Assembly (NCBI RefSeq): GCF_033807715.1
Contig: NC_084592.1
Span: forward strand, 25,264,001 to 25,328,000
Reading direction: 5' to 3'
Source: Cololabis saira
Lineage: Eukaryota; Chordata; Actinopteri; Beloniformes; Belonidae
DNA length: 64,000 nucleotides
In this document: positions 24,551 through 35,172 of the stretch, piece by piece
How the letters are laid out: every line of letters starts with the position of its first letter
Position numbering within the stretch: position 1 is the stretch's first letter
Made by a program: the position numbers and the translations under genes
Notes under the pieces: model-generated
What the model was told of the DNA's origin: nothing
The model's input: the letters and a program-made list of their open reading frames with translations, nothing else
Database searches by the model: none

Positions 24551-24865
24551 CGGTGCATAATGCTGGGCAGATTAGCACCTTCCTTTCGAACGTATTAAAT
24601 ACAGACGCAATCAAAATCCCCGCAATTACTTTTAGGCTTGGTAAATCTCATTGCGTGTGGTAAATGAACCTATTTGCATTTTCCCCTCCCAGTATTTAGC
24701 GGTTTCTGGCGGGTACGCCCCATATTGATTATTCATCAGGGCAAAAGTACTAAATGAACAGCGTGTGCTATTTTGCTCATTTGAGAGGCGCAGTCCTCTT
24801 TGCACGCTGTTAGTAGATCAGCTTGCACATTGGTTTGCGGTTTGCGGGAGTAAATCAGGCCCTAT

Positions 24866-26369
24866 GTCTTCTGCCAGCATAATCATATGGCTACAGCCTA
24901 TCGCCCAGACTTAAAAAGGGCTTTCCCATCAATTCTTGAACACATCTGAAACATATTGCTGCTGTCACCCATAGATAAAAATCAGCCATTGTTGAGAAAC
25001 TTTTTTAATCAGAACTTTCAAACACAGATTCATTCCAACAAATAAAACATGAATAAAAGCTGAATTATTATTATTATTATTATTTTGGTTATTAATATTA
25101 ATAATAATATTAATAATAATCATCATGATAATCATAATCATAAATACGAACAGAAAAGACCAACTAGGAGGCTTGACTTTAAAAGGAAAGAATTAAAAGT
25201 GATTTTGTTTCCCTGCACTATAGGACTAATAATAATGGCCTGGCTTAATCTAGATGTTCAAACACTGATGATCCCTCAGACTAAAACCATGAAATATAGC
25301 TCATGTATCATCCTGATTTACTATTTCCTCAAATTTTCTCTAGACTTTGCTTTTCCTATCCGTGAATCTTTTTGTTTTCAATTCCCCCGTCTTCAACTTT
25401 TCCCTGACCATCTCCATCACCTCTCATGTGTCATGCACATCTGCGCCTGTGTGGAAAGCTCATGCTGCATCCTCATGCCAATAAGCCAATGATGCCTAAT
25501 ATAGCTTTTTATAAGCTATATAATTGTGTTTAAATATTTGTTTTCACAGTGCAATAATTATTCTAACCAGCCCGACTGAAAACCAGCCGGGCAAAACTCA
25601 TGGTGCATATTTTTGCCGACTTGTCACCGCAGGTTCTGACCAGCCTGTGTATCACTTTTGTGCACGTATCACAGACTAAGCTTCCTTCAAGTTGCTAAGC
25701 AAATTTAAACCAAACCTTTCGAAAATGCTTCACATAAAAGTACAATTAAGGTTAATCTTCATTTAGTGGTCTGCAGTAGCGACTGACCATTACTGTAATT
25801 GTATAAGTAAATTTTTTTCTCCATAATGTTCAGTGTAACACTGGTACTACCAGGATATCAGTAATTATATGATTATTACTATTCAATGAAAAATCTCACT
25901 GCAATACTATTGAGTTGTGTTTGAAATTTGACGTCCTCATAATGAGCTCTATTGACACAGTTAGTCATGTTGCAAAGTATGCGGGTGCACAGAGCAGCTA
26001 GCAAGGGAGCTTGGGAGATGGAGATGGAAGTACTCACTTTTAAAGGTTGCAAATAAGCTCAATTACTTGAGTTTGTCAGGAAGAAAAATGATAGGAATGT
26101 TATTGTCAAATGTAAAATTGTGGAGTTTATACTTTTATTTGGATCCCCATTAGCTACAGCGAAACTGCAGCTATTCTTCCGGCAGTCAGAGTACCAAGAC
26201 TCATTCCAGTATTGTTAGCACTGTTGCTTCAAAGCAGGTTTGCGTGATTCCCTGTGCCGTTGTGAAATAGTGTTTAGTGAAACACTATTTCTGTGCAGGT
26301 GTGTCTGTAGATGTGTGTATACCATGCACAACTTTATTTAACATTGCCTTGAATATCTGTGATAGATAT
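24866..26369. other. Gene-poor interval
   Basis: An (ATT)n run at about 25062-25085 merges into AAT/ATA-rich sequence that creates a low-complexity open frame (not a gene). Nothing else is supported. Confidence 0.5.
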
Positions 26370-26374
26370 GATTC

Positions 26375-26622
26375 TGTGGCAGAGTGGAGTAGCTGCAGCC
26401 ACTCAGGTGGATGGGAAACAGGTGTGTCCCATCAGCCTGCCAGCCTTGATAAGGACTGGGAGACTGCAGCTGGGGAGGTGGGAGACTGAGAAGCTGCTGC
26501 TGTGCCATGCCATGCTTCTGCACTGTGTGGTGTCTGGTGATTGCTAATAAAGAAGGGTCTGCACGAAACTCCGTGTCCTCTCCATCCTTCGGTCGGGCCC
26601 CCGTAGCATCCACCCTGCTACA
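26375..26622 (+). repeat. 5' LTR
   Basis: It carries an AATAAA-type poly(A) signal (GCTAATAAAGAAGG near 26543). It reads base-for-base the same as the 3' LTR at 27423-27670 by eye. Confidence 0.92.
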
Positions 26623-26624
26623 TC

Positions 26625-26642
26625 TGGCGCCCAACGTGGGGC
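26625..26642 (+). promoter_or_regulatory. Primer-binding site for tRNA-Lys
   Basis: TGGCGCCCAACGTGGGGC is the complement of the 3' end (including CCA) of tRNA-Lys(CUU), 18 of 18 from memory. The same site type is used by several retroviruses and some Gypsy elements. Confidence 0.85.
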
Positions 26643-26649
26643 CCGAAGA

Positions 26650-27537
26650 ATGGTCGAGAGAGGCACGGAGCGGGCCCTGGACGCACTCGCCCGGGCCATG
26701 GCGGGCATGGCGGCCGCCTTCCGGGACCAGGGCGAGCGGCAGCTGGCCGCCATAGAGGCCCTGGTGGCCGCGGGGCGACCCACCGCCCCTGCACCCCGTC
26801 TGAGGGCCGCCGCAGCAACGCGGGAGGAGCTGGTGGCGCCGCAGCTGAGAGGCCGGGAGGCAGAAGCTGCGGGCCGCCAAGCGACGGCTCCCGAGGCGAC
26901 GGGACCCGCGGAGCGACCCATCCCTGCACCCCGTCTGAGGTTCGCCGCGGCAGCGCTGGTGGCGCCGCAGCTGAGAGGCCGTGAGGCAGAAGCTGCGGGC
27001 CGCCAGGCGACTGCTCCGGAGATGGAGTCAGCGGCGGAGACGGAGACGGAGGGGGAGACGGAGGCGGAGTTGGCTGGGGAGGCGGCTGCGGAGGCGCAGC
27101 CGCCATCAGCGACGGCGGGGACGGAGGCGGACCACCAGCCAGAGCAGGGCTGCGTTGCGGAGGAGGAGGAGGAGGCGGTCCCGGAGGCGGACCGGCAGCT
27201 GGCGCAGGACTACGCCACGGAGGAGGCGGTCCGGGGCGCACCGTGTGGCCCGAGGCCACCACGGGCCCGGCCAGGAGAGCGTCGTCCACGGCGACCGGGC
27301 CGACGCCGGGGTCGCCCCCCCCGACCCGGAAGCCCGGAGGGTTCCTCTCCCGCTCCGAGGGGGCGGGGGGGGGGAGTATGCTCGGCCGGACGGACCCCGG
27401 CTCAAGTTTGTCGTTGGGGGTGTGTGGCAGAGTGGAGTAGCTGCAGCCACTCAGGTGGATGGGAAACAGGTGTGTCCCATCAGCCTGCCAGCCTTGATAA
27501 GGACTGGGAGACTGCAGCTGGGGAGGTGGGAGACTGA
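26650..27537 (+). CDS. Ala/Arg/Glu-rich ORF of the miniature LTR element
   Basis: The ATG lies 8 nt after the primer site, the normal gag position. The 295-codon frame starts MVERGTERALDALARAMAGM, predicted to be helical and gag-like. Next come two copies of a block ending LVAPQLRGREAEAAGRQATA (about codons 57-82 and 98-120), then a Glu-rich segment and an Arg/Pro-rich segment. The last 38 or so codons lie in the 3' LTR. No capsid domain, zinc knuckle or protease can be recognised. It may be a gag N-terminus fused by deletion to unrelated sequence. High GC also keeps other frames open on both strands, so coding status is uncertain. Confidence 0.45.
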   Translation: MVERGTERALDALARAMAGMAAAFRDQGERQLAAIEALVAAGRPTAPAPRLRAAAATREELVAPQLRGREAEAAGRQATAPEATGPAERPIPAPRLRFAAAALVAPQLRGREAEAAGRQATAPEMESAAETETEGETEAELAGEAAAEAQPPSATAGTEADHQPEQGCVAEEEEEAVPEADRQLAQDYATEEAVRGAPCGPRPPRARPGERRPRRPGRRRGRPPRPGSPEGSSPAPRGRGGGVCSAGRTPAQVCRWGCVAEWSSCSHSGGWETGVSHQPASLDKDWETAAGEVGD

Positions 27538-27670
27538 GAAGCTGCTGCTGTGCCATGCCATGCTTCTGCACTGTGTGGTGTCTGGTGATTGCTAATAAAG
27601 AAGGGTCTGCACGAAACTCCGTGTCCTCTCCATCCTTCGGTCGGGCCCCCGTAGCATCCACCCTGCTACA
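27423..27670 (+). repeat. 3' LTR
   Basis: Partner of the 26375-26622 repeat; it ends GCTACA directly before the second GATTC. Confidence 0.92.
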
Positions 27671-27757
27671 GATTCATTATATTTCATAAGTTACCAAAAA
27701 TAACAGATTGTTGTCAGCTGCAGTTTCCCATCTTCAGGGGTCATAAATTGTTTCTAT

Positions 27758-28358
27758 TGGCGCTTTTGCATTAGTACCGCCTTAGCCCGGCTCGTCACGC
27801 CTCTACCCGTTTGTCCCCGTGTGTTTTTCCACAGCCAGGTGAGAAGTGGGGGGGTTTGGGTGAAGCGGCTGTGACATACTCGATTGCGCAACACCTTTGT
27901 TCATGTCGGCGCTAATCAGAAATCAGCTGCTAAGAAAAAAACAGCCCGTCTACATCCCTTTTTTAATTCTCTCGTCAGCCCCCAGGTTTATGAACATCTG
28001 CACCTCGGAGTTGGATCACCAAACAGACGTTTGCGCTGTATAATAAAATCGCTGCGAGCCGCGGGTCGCTCTCGCGCTGACTCCCGCTTCCTGATTCAAA
28101 CGTTTGACGGCCCCGCCCCCCGACCAATCAGAGGCGTGGAGGGTGATGACGGCCCCGCCCCCCGACCAATCAGTGGCGTGGAGGGTGGTGACGTCAGAAA
28201 TAGTCCCTGCTCAGCCCTGATTAGAACCTCGCTGAAATGGTTACAGAAATAGTATCGGCTTGGAGCGGCTCTGCCCGCCTCAGCCCCTAGTGCAAAAGCG
28301 CAAAACGGGGCCGTGGCGGGTAGAACCGAGTTAAGGCGGTACTAATGCAAAACCGCCA
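27758..28358. mobile_element. PIF/Harbinger-type element, copy 2
   Basis: The ends are TGGCGCTTTTGCATTAGTAC and its near-complement (GTACTAATGCAAAACCGCCA), with a TAT duplication (27755-27757, 28359-28361). The interior around 27960-28040 is the inverse of the Myb-relic stretch in copy 1; GGTTTATGAACATCTGCACC corresponds to GGTGCAGATGTTCATAAACC. It also carries an internal direct duplication, CGGCCCCGCCCCCCGACCAA, at about 28109 and 28150. It sits 82 bp from the LTR element's TSD. Confidence 0.75.
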
Positions 28359-28361
28359 TAT

Positions 28362-29359
28362 GGTGATAAACGGACACTCTATTTCTGATACACAACATGA
28401 CATCGGCTTTGTCACATTAAAAGATAGTGGTAAGAAGTGGATACTGCAGTACAAGCTCAGCCACAGACCACATGTTCCTGCTTCCCCAACACACCTACAA
28501 CAAGGACACACATTTCCAGAAGCTTGTCTCCTCGTAGCAGGACACCCCTGATCGAGATGGAAGAGTGCTGTGGCAGATTGAAATGACTGCAAATGACAAG
28601 GTGAGAATAGATTGGCACGCGTGCCCTTGTCATGTTGCTCCATCTGCACCAAACAGAGAGGAAGACAGATGGATTCATTGGCAGAAATCTGAGTTATGCA
28701 GGTAGACAGGTAAGAGAGGACACAATAAAAATGACTTGGAAATTAAAGCTGAGACATTAATTTAAATAAATAAATCATTCATAAATCCATTTGTTTGATG
28801 GTGGTGTGCAGACTACATGATTTTCCCGGTCTGGAGCCTCTTCATACTTTTGTTGTTGACTGGCTTGTCTTTGATATTTGCTGTTTGACGTTGCAGTACA
28901 GTCCTTTTAAAATGGAGCCAGGGCACCGGCAGTGCCAAATTCTACAGCATGCCCCTTGAAATATTAAAATAAACCTGGCAATCACCCTTTGCATATAAAC
29001 ATATGCACAATCATTGTTCCACTTTGCCACGATTGAGTGACATAAGACTCAGGTGCAGCTTTCAGCATTGAATTTTAATCTTTTTATTCCCAGTTGGAAT
29101 AAGGAGTTGTGTCAAAGTGCTTTGTTGTGAGGGTGTGGAATGAGAAAATGGTTTCTTAAAAATCAAGGCAATCTGGCTGAAGGCACCAGAGAGTAGAGCT
29201 AAACTAGGACAATCATGTGTACAGGTGTCTAATCTCAAGGCAACAGAGAACAAACTGAGTAAATTCAGTTCAATTATATTTCACGTCAATGTAATTGATT
29301 GCAACTCACTCATAATTTATATCAAGGATAGGGAATCATATATCAGTAAAGTTTTAAGC
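28362..29359. other. Gene-poor interval
   Basis: No supported gene or repeat; short open frames only. Confidence 0.45.
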
Positions 29360-29694
29360 TTAAAGGGGACCTATTATGGCATTTAATTTTTAAACAGGCC
29401 TTGAATGTCTTAAAAACAATCAAAAGCTTGTTTATTCTACATAAATCAGAGATTCAGCCTCTGGACCATGTCTTTATTTTTACCGCTTCTAGCCTCCTTC
29501 TCTATGAGGGATTCTGAGGGGCGGGGAGGCTATGATAATGAGGCTCTGCGCTGATTGGCTGCTTGAATGACGTGTAGCAGGGGAGGACACAAAGCCTCTA
29601 CGGGCTGAAGAGCAGCGGCTCCGTACACTATTAAAGCGTGTCCCATGCAATGCGATCGAACTTCATTGACAAAATCAATTCCATTGCTTTATTT

Positions 29695-30023
29695 GGGGGC
29701 GGCAGTAGCTCAGGTGGCAGAGCGGGTCGTCCAATGATCGGAAGGTCGGCGGTTCAAGTCCCACTCTGTCCCAGTTTGCTGTCGTAGTGTCCTTGGGCAA
29801 CACCTTACCCACCTTGCCCCGTGTGAATGCGTTTGAATGTGTATGAATGTTGGTGGTGGTCGGAGGGGCCGTTTGGCGAGATATGGCAGCCACGCTTCCG
29901 TCAGTCTGTCCCAGGGCAGGGTCTACAAATTGTAGATGTGAGAATGTGTATGAATGAATAATGATCTCTGTAAAAGCGCTCTGGGTGCCTTGAAGGGCAC
30001 TATATAAATCCAAGTCATTATTA
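29695..30023 (+). mobile_element. tRNA-derived SINE, copy 3, inside piggyBac-type element
   Basis: The best-preserved copy. The tRNA-like head contains the A-box region GTAGCTCAGGTGGCAGAGCG and the B-box GGCGGTTCAAGTCCC. The body has TGTCCTTGGGCAACACC and the tail reads TGAAGGGCACTATATAAATC, then CATTATTA. Confidence 0.85.
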
Positions 30024-30215
30024 GGGCCCGAGCACTTACAGTGCGTAGGGCACTATTGTATCTGTAGGAATTCTTCTTCTTCTTAATGTTCTGACAAAAG
30101 GAGGGCCTTTTTGCCCCTCTAAACGTGCCAAAAAAGTCACCAGATTTTGCACGCAAGCCAGGCCTGGCGAAAAATTTGATATTTATTGGTTTGCATTAAT
30201 GGGCGTGGCAAAATG
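30024..30215 (-). repeat. Dispersed repeat (GGGCCCGAGCAC family)
   Basis: It starts GGGCCCGAGCACTTACAG and includes AAACGTGCCAAAAAAGTCAC. This is the inverse of the segment at about 42662-42700 (GTGACTTTTGGGGCACGTTT), so the two loci share a family. The class is not known to me. Confidence 0.55.
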
Positions 30216-30452
30216 GCTCAACAGCAAATATAAATAACATAAAAAAAATTACGTTACTTACCGCTGACTCGTGTGCAGTTGCCGGGTCCGTGCTGTGGGA
30301 ACTGATCCTTTTATGAGGGTAAGTGTCAAAACCTCATTTCTACTGTCCCTCGCTGTTCAGCAGCCACCGCCGCTGAACAATGGCGGACGCTCCGGCTGGC
30401 GGAGAGAGTTGTGGGCGTGGTTTCAGCAGCGGAGGCCGACCTATGGAAATCA

Positions 30453-30480
30453 GCGCCTATCGTTACGTAACGATAGGCGC
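30453..30480. repeat. 28-bp perfect palindrome
   Basis: Two 14-nt arms (left arm GCGCCTATCGTTAC) meet at a TACGTA centre inside the piggyBac-type element. The sister copy near 36336-36361 keeps the TTACGTAA centre with different, still mostly complementary arms. Confidence 0.9.
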
Positions 30481-30659
30481 CGATTCTGAACGGCTCGTAG
30501 AAGTCACATGACACTGGAAGGATCCTCCGGGCGGCTGTACAGACACTGCAGAATTTGGTTGCTTTCCTCCTTCTCTGAGTTGTCAGGGTGAGGGAAGACC
30601 ACTTTATATATGTTAAAGCAAAAAAAAAACGTGTTTTTCATAATAGGTCCCCTTTAATG

Positions 30660-31218
30660 TTTAAGGTGGAGAGTAGTGCTGGGCGGTATACCGGTTCATA
30701 CCGAATACCGGTGTTTATTTTTCTTATGTTATGAATTTGTCATATACCGTAATACCGGTGAATATGTACAGTAGTGTACACAACGTTGGGAACGCCGCGC
30801 GGCGCGGCGGAACGTAGCGCTGCTTGACACTGCTTGTGAGGGGACTGTTTAGCAGTAGTGATGCACCGATTGTTCGGTAACCGAAATTGTTCCGCCGAAA
30901 ATGGCAAAAAAACACTTTCGGTGTTCGGTGGAATAAGTGGGAAAAAACCGAACAATTAATAACGGCGTTGTAATATAAGGAAATAGACTCGCAGCTCCCG
31001 TACCGGTTGCACACCACAAACATAAATCGTTGGCCAACCAAAAAGTAACCACGTAAGAATTTTACCTAACATTCACCAGGAGGTGGAACCAACAACATAA
31101 TGCTGGGAAATTAAAAAATATTCAGTTTTTTATGTTTTGTAAAAGATTTTTTTCTTTGAAAAGCATGCCTAAATCAAATTTATTTGATTTGATTATTTGA
31201 TTTGATTTGACAGTAAAA
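30660..31218. other. Remnants of DNA-transposon ends
   Basis: TGCTGGGCGGTATACCGGTT near 30678 and ATGCACCGATTGTTCGGTAA near 30862 resemble terminal regions of hAT-type fish elements as I recall them. No matching second ends or duplications were found, so the class is tentative. Confidence 0.3.
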
Positions 31219-31219
31219 T

Positions 31220-31472
31220 AGGCCATTCTAAGACAGCCGCCCGGATGAGCCATCCAGTGTGATGTGGCTTCTACGAGCCGTTCAGATTCTGCTCCCGTCG
31301 TTAAGTAACGAAAATGCGATTTACATAGGTTGGCCTCCGATGCGTGAAACCACGCCCACAACTAACTCCACAACTGAATTTCTAATTTATTTAGGAAAAA
31401 CAATCAAAAGCTTGTTTTTAAGACATTCAAGGCCTGTTTAAAATAGGTATTAGATGCCATAATAGGTCCCCT
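31220..31472 (-). mobile_element. piggyBac-type element, truncated copy 3
   Basis: The right end reads ATAATAGGTCCCCT before TTAA (31473-31476) and is the inverse of copy 1's left arm (CTTTT/GTTTTTAAGACATTC, GGCCTGTTT). The interior shows the complement of GTTGTGGGCGTGGTTTCA. The other terminus is missing near 31220. Confidence 0.7.
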
Positions 31473-31476
31473 TTAA

Positions 31477-33485
31477 GCAATATTAGGTGACGTTTCTCAG
31501 CTACGGAAGAAAAAAGCTTGGGCGGCACGCTGCGGACGCGTTTGCGCACTGAGCGGCATAGTTGGAGCTGCATCAGTGCGCGGTGTGACTCACCTGTTGC
31601 GCCTAACAGTCCTCGGCTGTTCCCCTCCCGTCTTTAATAAACCGTCCCATTTTGGTTTGAAAAGAGACCGTCGCGCGTAGCAACCGCACGTTTGAGCTCA
31701 CGGCGCAAACAGGCCGAGTTTGGGAAAGTTAGGTGGAACTCAGCGGCGGTCCCGGACAGCACCGCCGACACCAGAAGGACTGGAGAGGAAAGATGCCAGA
31801 CTCAATTGTGTGAGTGGTGGTTGCTTCGGCATTTTCTTTGATATGGCACCGGCTGGAGATGTTGTGCGGAGTTCAAGCACTGTTCATTTTCTAGCAGGTG
31901 GTTTTTCAAATGATGATATAAATTAGTTGTACTGCTACCTTTTGTGGCAACGCTTGCGACATATTTTGCACATCACCGTTGTTTGTTCAACATCTTCCTT
32001 CTTGAACCAAAACCACCGCCAGACGATGGATCCTGTGCTATTTTTCTTGGGAATTATTTTGTCCTCCTCCATTCGTTAGCATTAGGACCTGCTTCCGCTA
32101 CCTTTCTGCTGGGCATGGGCGTATGACGATGCACGCACGACAATATGTGACTTAAGTATGTAACTAGGTGCGCTTGTTTTATCTCTCTGAGAAGGAGAGA
32201 CGAGACGAGAAAGAGTGAGAAAAGCCTGTAATTTAATGCCCGTGGCTAAAAGCAAATGCGTGACAATGTATACTCGAATATTCACGATATAGTCATTTTG
32301 TATATCGCACAGAGTAGAAGCCGCGATACATCGAGTATACTCGATATATCGCCCAGCCTGTGCCAGTACAGGATCATGACTATATGTACAGGATGAGCCA
32401 GTGATAGTGTTGCACATGCGCGGCATCTCCAGCTCTGACTGGAGCAGGTCCGGGGCTGCCTTGAGAGTTTTTTGGTACTGGTGAGGTGCCCAAGGAAGCA
32501 CCATGTTCTCGGTATGAAACGAGTAAAAAATGAATCATGCCAAAAGTCTCCAATAAGATCTGAAAAAGTCACTAGGTTTTTTTTGCTTGTTGCTTTTTTG
32601 AAAAAAGTCACCAGTTATTTAATATAGTGACTAAGTCACTAAGTTGGCAACACTTGGTCTGCTGGATTGGTCAGCTTTTAGCAAACAGGCCGTAGCTCTG
32701 CAGCTCCCTCAGCTTGGTTTGGCAGAAGGAGCGAGGAGCCATTTCATAATTTCAGGACCCTTCCAAGCAAAAGTCCTCTGGGACTGGCAGTCATGGTGGT
32801 AAGCTTGCCTGACTACAACAGGTCTAACCCCTGAGTAAAAACCCATGCAGACCTCTGTCTTCGTTTCAGCTCTGGTAGCAGTCATCTCAGATGTCGCATC
32901 AGTAGCAACATTTGAAGTTAGGATATTTTGGCAAATTTGGTGACAATAAATGTAAAGTAATATTAACTAGTATCATAGATTAGAATATGCTACTTAAGCT
33001 GAGCTAAAAATAGCTCAGTGTGATTGATAGAAGGTGGGAGAGTCCAGCTGGCTTCCCCAGGCCTGTGACATCACAGAGGGTGTTCTCCAGCAATTATATG
33101 GTAAGCACACGAGCCTGAGAAGTCGAAAAAGCTCAGTCTGGAAGAAAAATAATTTTGCAAACTCAACTCATCTCGAATCAACTATATTTGAAGAGCACTT
33201 TGAAACGACAACAGCTAAAAACAAAGTTAAACTATAAAACATGTTTAAACACAAGATACAATAAAACTACAAAGCCACAACATAAAAAAGGGTATTCAGA
33301 CGAGTTTTAAAATGGACAGTGATGGTGCTTCTCTGAGCAATAGCAGAGTTCCAAAGGCTCTGTTGCCTCTGGGCTTCCGCCTACACCTCGGTATCTCCAG
33401 AAGGAGCTGATCAGCTGATCTGAGGCACCGGGCAGGTGAATAGGGAGAGAGCAGAGGTACAGCATTGCGAGGCCATTTAATGATA
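31477..33485. other. Gene-poor interval
   Basis: No supported gene was found. Around 32270-32360 there is a CGAGTATACTCG palindrome within ATATCGCCCAGCCTG, probably the end of an old DNA transposon; its partner end was not found. Confidence 0.35.
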
Positions 33486-33765
33486 AATGGTAAATGGCTT
33501 ACACTTGTATAGTGCTTTTCCAGCTTTACTCCTACAGCCCCGAAGTGCTTTACACTGCCAACAGTCACCCAGACACTCACACATTCAGACACCGATTGTC
33601 AGCAGAGCTGCCATACAACTGCACTAGCCTGACAACTGGGAGTAACTGGGGCTTCATTGTCTTGCCCAAGACACTTGGGTGGACATAGGAGGAACTAAGG
33701 CTCAAATCACTGACATTCAGGTTCGTGGGTGAATGGTATACCAACTGAGCCACCTACCCCACATA
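33486..33765 (-). mobile_element. SINE, diverged tRNA-type
   Basis: It begins on the plus strand with AATGGCTTACACTTGTATAG and ends with a tRNA-like head read on the minus strand (GTAGGTGGCTCAGTTGGTAT). It also has CTTGCCCAAGACACTTGGGT. The family looks different from the other three SINE copies. Confidence 0.65.
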
Positions 33766-33810
33766 TGATATGATTTAATGATTTAAAAAAGGTATAAAAG
33801 AAAATAATCT

Positions 33811-34301
33811 TGTCACATTCACTCCAGCTCCATATCTGCCCCACTCACCTGCCAGCTCTGCCTCCTCATGTCACTATGGTTTCTCCCGCCTTCCACATCT
33901 GCAATCAGCCATGGGCTTCTACTTAAGCACTCCAATCCCAGTCAGTCACTTCCAGATTGTCCTTGTGTCATGCCTGACTTTCCAGCAGTTTGCCCCGGAC
34001 TGATCACCTGTTGCCGACCCTGCCTGTCCCCGAGCTGTTCGCCTGTCTCCGTCCTAGTAATCACCTCAGCCTTCTGTCCCAGACCACGAGTTCTGCCTGA
34101 GCATCTCTGGTGATTCCTCTGACTGACCGGCATTTCAGTTCCTGTGTTCTCGCTTCCAGATCTACTCAGCGCTCAAACCAGCTGTTTTCTGGTATTCGCT
34201 CTCCTGCGACTCTGACCGTTGCCACCATCCTGAGGACTGAACTCTGCTCTATTGCCTGCTGTGAGGTTGACTTTAATAAAGACTTTTACTGAACACTCCG
34301 T
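33811..34301 (+). mobile_element. Possible solo/truncated Gypsy LTR
   Basis: It starts TGTCACATTCACTCC and is C/T-rich, with TTTAATAAAGACTTTTACTG near its end (poly(A) signal) followed by ACTCCGTGCC. This is the composition of fish Gypsy LTRs. The right end is cut by the LINE tail at 34302 and no partner LTR is in the window. Confidence 0.4.
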
Positions 34302-35172
34302 GCCATTGATTGATTGATTGATTGAAACCTTTATTGTCCCCTCTGGGGAAAATTAGTTGCCAAACAGCTCATGACATTCAAAAGAGAAAGACAAACAGAA
34401 AAAGAGTCAGTGGAGTGACGCTACAATCGGCATAATGTGGTCTTTCTTACACACTCCAACCAGGAGACGGACAGCTACATTTTGAATGAATTGGTGACAC
34501 GAGAGAGAAAACTGACTGACTCAAAGATGAAGTGAGTTACAGTAATCCAGCCGGGAAGTTATAAAGCCATGGTTTACCGTCTCAAAATGGTTTCACTTTT
34601 GCAATTTGGCGAAGATTAAAAACGCTTGACTTTACCACTGAGCTTATCTGTTGCTCTAGTTCATAATTGTAGTCCAATTTTAAACCCAAATTAGAAACTA
34701 GAAAGCTAGTCAAAAGCCCCAAATTGACTAAGCAGGGACCACTTGAGTAATTTGGCCCAAACACTACAACTTTTGTTTTCTTTCTTAAATTTCAGAACAC
34801 TTGGAGCCAACCAATCCTTAATGTCATGGAGACATGACACAAGTGGCTTAATAGAGAATGCATTTTTTTCTTTTTAGCAGCAGATAAATCTGGCTGTCAT
34901 CAGCATATGGATGAAAGGATATGACATGCTTTGCAAAATGGACCCTAACGGACACAAATGCACAGAAAACAAAAGTTGCCCTAAAATTGAGTTCTGTGGA
35001 ACCCCAAAAGACACCTGAGCCGTGATAGATTCAAAAGCTAGCTATGTTTACACACTTGGTTCTTGTTGCCAAGTGACCTAAACCAGTCTAGTGCAGTACC
35101 TCAAATCCCCACCAAATTCTGGAGCCTAGACATTAAAATCCTGTGATCCACTGTGTGGAATGCTGTTGTTAA

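Larger units (their letters stand above)
23681..24862. mobile_element. Compact PIF/Harbinger transposon with two genes
   Basis: The perfect 14-bp terminal inverted repeats GGGCCTGATTTACT are flanked by a 3-bp TAT duplication (23678-23680 and 24863-24865). Inside are a Myb/SANT-like ORF (plus) and the 5' part of a HARBI1-like transposase (minus), facing each other as in fish Harbingers. At 1182 bp it is about a third of a full element. The deletion removed the catalytic DDE part of the transposase and probably later exons of the Myb gene. Confidence 0.88.
26375..27670 (+). mobile_element. Miniature LTR retrotransposon with identical LTRs
   Basis: Two 248-bp direct repeats (26375-26622 and 27423-27670) read as identical; both begin TGTGGCAG and end GCTACA. 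They are flanked by a 5-bp GATTC duplication (26370-26374, 27671-27675). Two bases after the left LTR is an 18-nt primer-binding site, TGGCGCCCAACGTGGGGC, exactly complementary to the recalled 3' end of tRNA-Lys(CUU). A G-rich purine tract lies near 27358-27378. The 800-bp interior is strongly GC-rich with one long ORF and no protease, RT or integrase, so it is non-autonomous. Identical LTRs imply a young insertion or recent gene conversion. Confidence 0.92.
29364..30653. mobile_element. piggyBac-type non-autonomous element, copy 1
   Basis: It is flanked by TTAA on both sides (29360-29363 and 30654-30657). Inverted ends are AGGGGACCTATTATG at the left and GGTCCCCT at the right. There is no transposase. 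It matches 35173-36526 over both arms (for example CTGACTCGTGTGCAGTTGC near 30266 and 36127). Its middle is replaced by a SINE (29695-30023) and a second repeat (30024-30215). Confidence 0.82.

Noticed and set aside
25085..25492. 135-codon frame beginning with Asn/Ile repeats
   Set aside because: It starts in an ATT/AAT microsatellite and has no recognisable sequence afterwards.
26618..27661. A 347-codon proline-rich frame antisense to the miniature LTR element
   Set aside because: It is the GC-rich complement of the sense ORF and both LTRs; stop codons are rare by composition on both strands.
29695..29770. Possible functional tRNA gene (A and B boxes present)
   Set aside because: The head does not fold into a full cloverleaf with an acceptor stem by eye and is followed by a SINE body repeated elsewhere.
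30660..32362. One transposon spanning 30.68-32.36 kb from its CTGGGCGRTA-like ends
   Set aside because: The two ends differ beyond the first dozen bases and no target duplication matches, so they probably belong to separate elements.
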